From JBOGXF01 sp050694275 (GTDB taxonomy: Bacteria > Actinomycetota > CADDZG01 > WHSQ01), in the NCBI GenBank assembly GCA_050694275.1, contig JBOGXF010000181.1, forward strand, positions 1-11,645: a DNA stretch of 11,645 nt, written 5' to 3'. Under the pieces are notes generated by a model, which worked only from the letters and a program-made list of their open reading frames with translations, did not search any database and had not been told where the DNA came from. The position numbers and the translations under genes were made by a program. Positions 7,040 to 11,645 of the stretch are shown piece after piece (the stretch's first letter is position 1; every line of letters starts with the position of its first letter).

Positions 7040-8989
7040 ATGCGCAAAACCGCTCTTTTTCTGATCGTGGGGTTGTTCGCCTCCGCGCTGTTCGTCGCGC
7101 CCGCCCTCGCTGCCACGAGCGTCACGATCACCGGCGGGGGATGGGGGCATGGTCTCGGTATGTCGCAATACGGTGCCTACGGCCGCGCCCTGAATGGAAA
7201 GAGCGCGACCCAGATCCTGAAGAGGTACTACACGGACGTGTCGGTCACCGAGCGGAAGATGCCGCGCAAGATCAGAGTCGGGCTCTTGCAGTCGCGTTCC
7301 TCGATCGGAGTCTCGCCGCATCAGTTCCGTGACGGCGGCGGCAGGATCGTGTGGAAGGAGCAGGGGAAAAGCGGCCGAATCGCCGGCGGCGGATTAAACG
7401 CGACGTGGAAGGTCGAGCCTTCATCCACGGGCGGGATGCGCCTGTTCAAGAACGGCTCCCGCGTGCGACGGGACGGGCGCAGCGTTTTCGGAAGCCCCTC
7501 GCGCGCGCTCGTCGCCGTCTACCAGAAGCACGGCACGTCGCTGGGGATCGAGGGCAAGGCCCACAAGTATCCGTACGGGAAGCTCGACGTCGGAACACAC
7601 TCGAGCAACGACTGCGCTCCCGGCTACTGTCTGCGAGCGGTTCTGAAGCTGGGCATGCAGAAGTATCTCTACGGTCTCGGCGAGGTGCCGTCGTCGTGGC
7701 CACGCGCGGTGCTTGAAGCGCAGGCGATCGCCGGCCGGACCTACGCGTTCGACAAGGTCAAGCGCTCGGGCCAGCACCGCCAGCCGTGCGACTGCGCGGT
7801 CTTCGACTCGGTGCTCGACCAGGCCTACATCGGCGATTCCAAGCGCACCGGCTCGGGGCAGTACTGGAGCGACTGGAAGGGCGCGGTGAATGCCACCAAG
7901 AGCACCGTGATCCTGCACAACGGCGCGCCGATCACCGCGCTGTACTCGTCGTCATCGGGGGGGCACACCGAGAACAACGAGAACGTCTGGGGCGACGGCA
8001 CTCAGGCGACCGCGATCGCGTACCTCCGAGGTGTGCGCGACAGAGCCGACCGCGCCCAGGGCAACAACCCCAACTACAAGTGGAAAGAGACGATGAGTTA
8101 TTCGGCGTTCGAGTCCAAGCTCCAAGCCGCGTATGACATCGGCTCGCTCCAGGAGTTCAAGCTCCTCAAGCCCTTTGGCGTGTCGGACAGAGTGATCGTA
8201 GCCAGAGATGATGGCACGGGCGGTGGTCGAATCAGAGGGTCAAAGCGAACAGTCCACGTCGACGGCTGGTCCTTGCGGAGTGCGCTTTCACTCCGAGACT
8301 CGCTGTTCCGCGTCGAGATCATCCATGAGGTCGGCGGCCTGTTCACCACGAAGTACGAGCGCCTCGACGGCGCCCCTGGGAAGCCGACCGGCGATCCGTA
8401 CGACGTGCCGAGGGGGTGGAAGAACCCGCGCGGCAAAGCCCAGGACTTCTCCAAGGGACGCATGACTCGGGTGTTCGCGCTCGACAAGACCGTGTGGCAA
8501 TACGGCAAGGTGTTGCGAAAGTACGACCGGCTGGGGCGCGAGAAATCTGTTCTCGGGATGCCGGCATCCGACATATGGGGGCCGGGGACCTATCGCGGCG
8601 CGGACTACGCCCGCGGCATGATCGTGTGGTCCGAGAGGTTCGGCGCGCACCCGATCCGGAAGAAGTGGCGCGCCGCGTATCGCCGGGTTGGAGGGGTCAG
8701 GGGCCCACTCGGCGTCCCGCGCGCAAAGGCCAAGGCCCACGACTCGCTTCCCGACGGGCGTCGGCAGCGGTTCGATATGGGCACTCTCTACAAGGGCCCG
8801 GCCGTGAAGAAAGTGTTCGCCCTCTGGGGTGAGATCGACGCCCGCTACCGCAGACTGGGCGCGGCGACATCGTCGTGCGGTTATCCGACCGCGGACATGG
8901 CGACGGACGGCACGAGCGCGAGCGCAACATTCGAGGGCGGCGTCATCTCCTGGACGCCCGACGACGGCGTAATCGTCGACTGCGCTTAG
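7040..8989 (+). CDS. Exported SpoIID/LytB-domain protein with C-terminal LGFP-type repeats
   Basis: Secreted wall-acting protein of 649 residues. SpoIID/LytB proteins cut or remodel peptidoglycan (SpoIID is a lytic transglycosylase) or stimulate a wall amidase. N-terminus: signal peptide MRKTALFLIVGLFASALFVAPALA, with likely cleavage after ALA (24). Next comes the GGGWGHGLGMSQYGAYG motif (32-48), then the core YLYGLGEVPSSWPRAVLEAQ (209-228), with E215 aligned to the catalytic glutamate, and YSSSSGGHTENNENVWG (302-318). From about 495 to 620 there are three LGFP-like units (YDRLG...LGMPASD, YRRVG...LGVPRAK, YRRLG...CGYPTAD), a repeat class thought to bind the mycolate or peptidoglycan layer in actinobacteria. 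ATG 7040 is chosen over the upstream in-frame ATG 6959 because it begins the signal peptide and has GGGAG eleven bases ahead. Six cysteines (192, 197, 250, 252, 613, 648) could form disulfides outside the cell. Confidence 0.88.
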   Translation: MRKTALFLIVGLFASALFVAPALAATSVTITGGGWGHGLGMSQYGAYGRALNGKSATQILKRYYTDVSVTERKMPRKIRVGLLQSRSSIGVSPHQFRDGGGRIVWKEQGKSGRIAGGGLNATWKVEPSSTGGMRLFKNGSRVRRDGRSVFGSPSRALVAVYQKHGTSLGIEGKAHKYPYGKLDVGTHSSNDCAPGYCLRAVLKLGMQKYLYGLGEVPSSWPRAVLEAQAIAGRTYAFDKVKRSGQHRQPCDCAVFDSVLDQAYIGDSKRTGSGQYWSDWKGAVNATKSTVILHNGAPITALYSSSSGGHTENNENVWGDGTQATAIAYLRGVRDRADRAQGNNPNYKWKETMSYSAFESKLQAAYDIGSLQEFKLLKPFGVSDRVIVARDDGTGGGRIRGSKRTVHVDGWSLRSALSLRDSLFRVEIIHEVGGLFTTKYERLDGAPGKPTGDPYDVPRGWKNPRGKAQDFSKGRMTRVFALDKTVWQYGKVLRKYDRLGREKSVLGMPASDIWGPGTYRGADYARGMIVWSERFGAHPIRKKWRAAYRRVGGVRGPLGVPRAKAKAHDSLPDGRRQRFDMGTLYKGPAVKKVFALWGEIDARYRRLGAATSSCGYPTADMATDGTSASATFEGGVISWTPDDGVIVDCA

Positions 8990-9004
8990 TACGACCTTTA
9001 CACT
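8976..9004 (+). promoter_or_regulatory. Putative promoter (TCGACT - 17 - TACACT) of a leaderless transcript
   Basis: TCGACT (8976-8981) keeps four of six bases of TTGACA, and TACACT (8999-9004), a TAnnnT box, follows after 17 bases. Six bases (CGGCCC) then precede GTG 9011. This is the best promoter match of the three start-adjacent -10 boxes in the window. It overlaps the 3' end of the SpoIID-like gene, so the following three genes may be expressed separately from it. Confidence 0.5.
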
Positions 9005-9010
9005 CGGCCC

Positions 9011-9466
9011 GTGGCCATGGAAGTCCCTCCTCCGGAGGTCGTCGAGGCCGTCGCCGAGACCGCCCGCGTCTCCCGCGCGAGCAGCTTCATCTCGCTGGCG
9101 CTCCTGCTCGTCAGCGTGGGCCTCGCCACGGCGGGTCACCTCACGCTCAAGGCCGCGATGAACGACGTCGGTCGGATCGGCACCGCGGAGGTCAGATCCG
9201 CGAGCGACACGATCTCGCGCGCCGCCAAGGAACCAAAGCTGTGGGCGGGGCTGTTCCTGTTCGGGCTCAGCGCGGTCTTCTGGCTCGTCGTCCTGTCGCG
9301 GGTGTCGCTCTCGATCGCATATCCGTTTGCCGGACTGTCCTACGTAGTGATCGTGGCGCTAGATCGGTTCGTCCTGGAGCAGCCGGTGCCCTCCCTGCGG
9401 TGGGTCGGCGTCGCCGCCATCGCGATCGGCATCGCACTCGTCGGGTTTTCGACCCGGAGCGCGTGA
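9011..9466 (+). CDS. Small four-helix DMT-superfamily (EamA/ArnE-like) membrane protein
   Basis: Integral membrane protein of 151 residues with four predicted helices (about 25-47, 77-98, 99-121, 129-147) and a cytoplasmic-type acidic N-terminus. The motifs GHLTLKAAM (42-50), SIAYPFAGLSYV (101-112) and DRFVLEQPVPSLRWVGVAAIAIG (118-140) match half-size EamA/EmrE-type units, which work as dimers. ArnE/ArnF-like members move undecaprenyl-linked aminosugar, and similar proteins in glycan loci are often assigned to lipid-linked sugar export. That role fits the neighbours but is inference; a small drug-efflux role is the alternative. Start is GTG 9011, placed six bases after a TAnnnT box; ATG 9017 is in frame two codons later. 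A gap of 15 bases separates its stop from the nucleotidyltransferase start. Confidence 0.82.
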   Translation: MAMEVPPPEVVEAVAETARVSRASSFISLALLLVSVGLATAGHLTLKAAMNDVGRIGTAEVRSASDTISRAAKEPKLWAGLFLFGLSAVFWLVVLSRVSLSIAYPFAGLSYVVIVALDRFVLEQPVPSLRWVGVAAIAIGIALVGFSTRSA

Positions 9467-9481
9467 GGCTCTCGGCCACTG

Positions 9482-10465
9482 ATGAAGGCGCTGATCCTCG
9501 CGGGTGGGCTCGGCACGCGCCTGAGACCTTTGACCTACACGCGTCCCAAGCACATCCTGCCGATCGCCAACCGCCCGCACATCGAGCACGTCTTCGATCT
9601 CCTCAAGAGGCACGACGTCGCCGAAGTTGTATTGCTCACGTCGTATCTCCCCGACGCGTTCGGGACGACGCTGGAGCGGGCCGAACAGCGGGGGATCGGC
9701 GTCGAAGTCGCCCTCGAGCCGGAGCCCCTGGGCACAGCGGGGGCGCTGAAGAACGCCGAGGGGTCCATCGGTGATGGGACGTTTCTGGCGTTCAACGGGG
9801 ACGTGCTGACCGATGTCGACCTCGGGCAAGTTGTCGAGTTCCATCGCGCGCGCGGAGCAGTGGCGACGATCGTTTTGACGCCGGTCGACGATCCATCTGC
9901 TTATGGGGTCGTTCCCACCGCGGCGGATGGCCGGGTCCTCGGTTTCATCGAGAAACCCGCGCGCGAGGATGCGCCCACCAATCTCATCAACGCAGGCGTT
10001 TACGTGTTCGAGCCGGCGGTGCTCGATCACATCCCCGTCGGGCGCGTGTCCTCGGCGGAGCGAGAGCTCTTCCCGGCCCTCGTCGCGGACGGTGCGCCGG
10101 TTTATGCCCTCGGCACCGATGCGTACTGGATGGACATCGGAACGCCGCAGAAATACCTCCAGGCGAATCTCGATGCCCTCGCCGGGCGGTTTGTCACGGA
10201 TGCAGTCGGTACCCTCGGAGGCAACCGGATCGTGGTCGGCGAGGATGCCGAGATCGCGTCCGACGCACGGGTATTCTCGGCGTGCGTGGGCGCGGGCGCG
10301 CGCATCGAGGCCGGATGCGAGGTCGCCGAGAGCGTGTTGCTCCCGATGGCGACGGTGGGTGCCGGCGCCGTGGTGCGGGCGTCGATCCTCGGCGAAGGGG
10401 CGCGCGTGGGGCCCGGCGTGCATGTGCTCGACGACACGATCGCCGACGGTGGGTCGGCCGAATAG
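9482..10465 (+). CDS. Sugar-1-phosphate nucleotidyltransferase (mannose-1-P guanylyltransferase-like)
   Basis: Cytoplasmic enzyme that couples a sugar-1-phosphate to an NTP, releasing pyrophosphate. Visible: the nucleotide-binding signature LAGGLGTRLRPLT (6-18) with PK (22-23), GTAGALK (84-90), NGD (105-107) with the metal-binding aspartate, EKP (157-159), NAGVYVFEP (170-178) and YWMDIGTPQKY (215-225). After about residue 245 there is a run of hexapeptide-like repeats (left-handed beta-helix, about 250-315), as in GDP-mannose and ADP-glucose pyrophosphorylases. The motif set, with DIGTP and the beta-helix, resembles mannose-1-phosphate guanylyltransferases and would supply GDP-mannose for the fucose-synthase-like enzyme. 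A glucose-1-phosphate thymidylyl- or uridylyltransferase cannot be excluded from sequence alone. Its stop (TAG) lies inside the Shine-Dalgarno region of the next gene. Confidence 0.88.
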   Translation: MKALILAGGLGTRLRPLTYTRPKHILPIANRPHIEHVFDLLKRHDVAEVVLLTSYLPDAFGTTLERAEQRGIGVEVALEPEPLGTAGALKNAEGSIGDGTFLAFNGDVLTDVDLGQVVEFHRARGAVATIVLTPVDDPSAYGVVPTAADGRVLGFIEKPAREDAPTNLINAGVYVFEPAVLDHIPVGRVSSAERELFPALVADGAPVYALGTDAYWMDIGTPQKYLQANLDALAGRFVTDAVGTLGGNRIVVGEDAEIASDARVFSACVGAGARIEAGCEVAESVLLPMATVGAGAVVRASILGEGARVGPGVHVLDDTIADGGSAE

Positions 10466-10469
10466 GAGG
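10464..10469 (+). promoter_or_regulatory. Shine-Dalgarno AGGAGG for the galE-like gene, overlapping the previous stop
   Basis: AGGAGG, five bases before ATG 10475, begins in the stop codon (TAG, 10463-10465) of the nucleotidyltransferase. This is the strongest ribosome binding site in the plus-strand genes and contrasts with the leaderless-type starts at 4916 and 9011. It supports joint transcription of the two genes. Confidence 0.8.
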
Positions 10470-10474
10470 ACCGG

Positions 10475-11446
10475 ATGCGGGTGCTGGTGACGGGGGCGGC
10501 GGGCTTCATCGGCTCGCACCTGGTGGACCGCCTGTTGGCGGAGGGCGTGGAGGTGGTCGGTGTGGACAACCTCTCCTCGGGACGGCTGTCGAATCTGTCC
10601 GGCGCGCGCAGCGCGCGCGTGGGCAAGTTCACGTTCCAGCGAGTGGACATCACATCGACCGCAGTGGGTGAGTTGATCAAGCGCAGCCGACCGGAGGTCG
10701 TCTTCCACCTTGCGGCGCAGGTCGACGTGCGCAAGTCGGTGAAGGACCCGATCCACGATGCGATGATCAACATCATCGGCACCCTCAATCTCATGCAGGC
10801 CGCGGCCGAAACCGGTGCTCGCAAGGTCGTGTTCACCTCGTCGGGAGGGTGCATCTACGGCGAGCCCGATGAGTCGCGTCTTCCGGTGACCGAGGATCAG
10901 GTTTTCCTCGAGGAGTCTCTGCCCGAGTCCCCGTATGGGGTGTCGAAGAAGGTTGCGCTCGACTACCTCCGCTATTACAAGGTCGTGAAAGACCTCGACT
11001 ACACCGCCCTCGCGCTGTCCAACGTCTACGGCCCCCGCCAGGAACCGGCGAGCGAGGTCGGTCTTGAGGGCCAGGTCGTGGCGATCTTCTGCCGCAAGAT
11101 GCTCGGGGGCCGGCCGTGCACGATCTACGGCGACGGCACGCAGACGCGCGACTTCGTCTACGTCGACGACGTCGTCTCGGCGTTCCTTGCGGCGCGCGAT
11201 AGGGGATCGGGTGAGCTCATAAACGTCGGCAGCGGGAAAGAGCTCTCGGTCAACGAGCTTTACGGGAGGCTCAAGGAACTAACGAGCTCTCGCTACGACC
11301 CGATCTACGCCGCCGCGCGCCCGGGCGAGCTGCACCGGATAGTGATCGACCCCTCCAGGGCCGCGGCGTCTCTCGGCTGGGCGCCCACAACCGACCTCGA
11401 GGACGGGCTCAAGCAGACCGTCGCGTGGTTCCGCTCCGAGAGCTGA
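10475..11446 (+). CDS. galE: UDP-glucose 4-epimerase-like NAD-dependent sugar epimerase
   Basis: Extended SDR enzyme of 323 residues. It would interconvert a UDP-sugar at C4 (UDP-glucose/UDP-galactose or the N-acetyl forms) with tightly bound NAD. Visible: GAAGFIG (7-13), D31 in VDNLSSG for the adenine ribose, FHLAAQVDVRKSV (77-89), catalytic S123 in FTSSGGCIYGEP (120-131), Y154-x3-K158 in SPYGVSKK, NVYGPRQ and GDGTQTRDFVYVDD. TSSGGCIYG and SNVYGPRQEP suit GalE-type epimerases, but dTDP-glucose dehydratases, UDP-glucuronate epimerases and decarboxylases share much of this pattern, so the exact product is uncertain. It is the last gene of the 9011-11446 block; an inverted repeat lies just after its stop. 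Confidence 0.85.
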   Translation: MRVLVTGAAGFIGSHLVDRLLAEGVEVVGVDNLSSGRLSNLSGARSARVGKFTFQRVDITSTAVGELIKRSRPEVVFHLAAQVDVRKSVKDPIHDAMINIIGTLNLMQAAAETGARKVVFTSSGGCIYGEPDESRLPVTEDQVFLEESLPESPYGVSKKVALDYLRYYKVVKDLDYTALALSNVYGPRQEPASEVGLEGQVVAIFCRKMLGGRPCTIYGDGTQTRDFVYVDDVVSAFLAARDRGSGELINVGSGKELSVNELYGRLKELTSSRYDPIYAAARPGELHRIVIDPSRAAASLGWAPTTDLEDGLKQTVAWFRSES

Positions 11447-11452
11447 GCCGGA

Positions 11453-11485
11453 CGAGGGAATTTTTGGCGCCCTATTTGTCCCTCG
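11453..11485. repeat. Inverted repeat just past the galE-like gene, possible terminator
   Basis: CGAGGGA (11453-11459) and TCCCTCG (11479-11485) form a perfect 7-bp stem six bases after the stop codon. The 19-base loop contains the T-run (11461-11465) that a normal terminator has after the stem, so this is not a classic intrinsic terminator. It may act as one weakly, or be the edge of a mobile element. Confidence 0.35.
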
Positions 11486-11517
11486 GCTAGCAATTTGTAG
11501 GTGTTTCGCGCCCAAAA
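11461..11517. repeat. Imperfect inverted repeat and ATTTGT direct repeat in an AT-richer stretch
   Basis: TTTTTGGCGC (11461-11470) is nearly the reverse complement of GCGCCCAAAA (11508-11517), nine of ten bases. ATTTGT also occurs twice (11474-11479 and 11493-11498). The stretch from about 11459 to 11555 is clearly poorer in G and C than the rest of the window and has no convincing gene. This could be an element end or an ordinary intergenic region. Confidence 0.3.
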
Positions 11518-11555
11518 CGTCACTTTCCGCAGGTCAGCGAAGACAAATCATGCGT

Positions 11556-11645
11556 CTATGACGTTGTAGAGCGGAAGATGGAGGCGGGCAGCCCGAGTAG
11601 CTCGAGGACCTTGGACTGGATCGGGGTCAGCTGAGGCTCGAACAT
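11556..11645 (-). CDS. 3' end of an unidentified minus-strand gene (cut by right edge)
   Basis: From the window edge inward the minus strand reads an open frame, beginning at the edge with ATG and running MFEPQLTPIQSKVLELLGLP and nine more residues to a TAG at 11558-11556. Third codon positions are mostly G or C up to the last few codons, as in real genes of this genome, which suggests the tail of a protein continuing beyond the window rather than a 29-residue peptide. The LTPxQxxVLxLLxLP pattern looks like a short C-terminal helix and recalls the tails of some DDE transposases, but that is a recollection and not a firm match. Function unknown. Confidence 0.4.
   Translation of the reverse strand: MFEPQLTPIQSKVLELLGLPASIFRSTTS

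Noticed and set aside
8288..9139. 283-codon minus-strand open frame opposite the SpoIID-like gene's 3' half
   Set aside because: Antisense to the LGFP repeat region and the start of the membrane protein gene; no domain seen.
10601..10620. GCGCGC-rich palindrome inside the galE-like gene
   Set aside because: It is in frame within codons for Gly-Ala-Arg-Ser-Ala-Arg and is explained by coding in high-GC DNA.
9359..10756. 465-codon open frame on the minus strand opposite the nucleotidyltransferase and galE-like genes
   Set aside because: It is antisense to two genes with clear motifs, has Arg/His/Asp-rich composition without a recognisable domain, and is the expected mirror frame in high-GC DNA.

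Overview
The window is about 11.6 kb of high-GC DNA (strong G/C preference at third codon positions, GTG and TTG starts, TAnnnT boxes six bases ahead of start codons) carrying envelope and polysaccharide genes. The combination of a SpoIID/LytB-like exported protein with C-terminal LGFP-type wall repeats, GT4 glycosyltransferases and GTG-rich starts suggests an actinobacterium (Actinomycetota), perhaps an uncultured lineage. That placement is inference, since there is no rRNA or marker gene here.

Layout. (1) 1-1285, minus strand: a MarR-type regulator followed, with an ATGA overlap, by an MFS exporter cut by the window's left edge. This is a typical self-regulated efflux unit with a repeated TTAGCCAA operator over its promoter. 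(2) 1372-4867, minus strand: three GT4-type glycosyltransferases joined by 4-base stop/start overlaps and ending at a hairpin (1333-1354) that is probably their terminator. (3) 4916-6939, plus strand, divergent from the first glycosyltransferase operon: a GDP-L-fucose synthase-like epimerase/reductase and a fourth GT4 enzyme, translationally coupled through a TTGA overlap. (4) 7040-11446, plus strand: an exported SpoIID/LytB-LGFP protein, a small four-helix DMT-superfamily membrane protein, a sugar-1-phosphate nucleotidyltransferase with a left-handed beta-helix tail, and a UDP-glucose 4-epimerase-like SDR. (5) 11447-11645: no complete gene. A drop in GC, several repeats and the 3' end of a minus-strand reading frame suggest another locus, possibly an insertion sequence, begins here.

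How the genes fit together: the nucleotidyltransferase, fucose-synthase-like enzyme and galE-like epimerase make or interconvert nucleotide sugars (probably GDP-mannose/GDP-fucose and UDP-galactose types). The four GT4 enzymes would assemble an oligosaccharide on a carrier in the cytoplasm, the four-helix DMT protein could help move a lipid-linked sugar, and the SpoIID-LGFP protein acts at the wall. No polymerase, Wzx flippase, priming transferase or GDP-mannose 4,6-dehydratase lies in the window, so it is only part of a pathway.

I did not find a clearly new biological system. The points most worth checking are the SpoIID-LGFP protein with its 4-TM partner inside a glycan locus, the repeated leaderless promoter pattern (-10 box, six bases, start codon), the TTG start at 5875, and the possible mobile-element boundary at the right edge.
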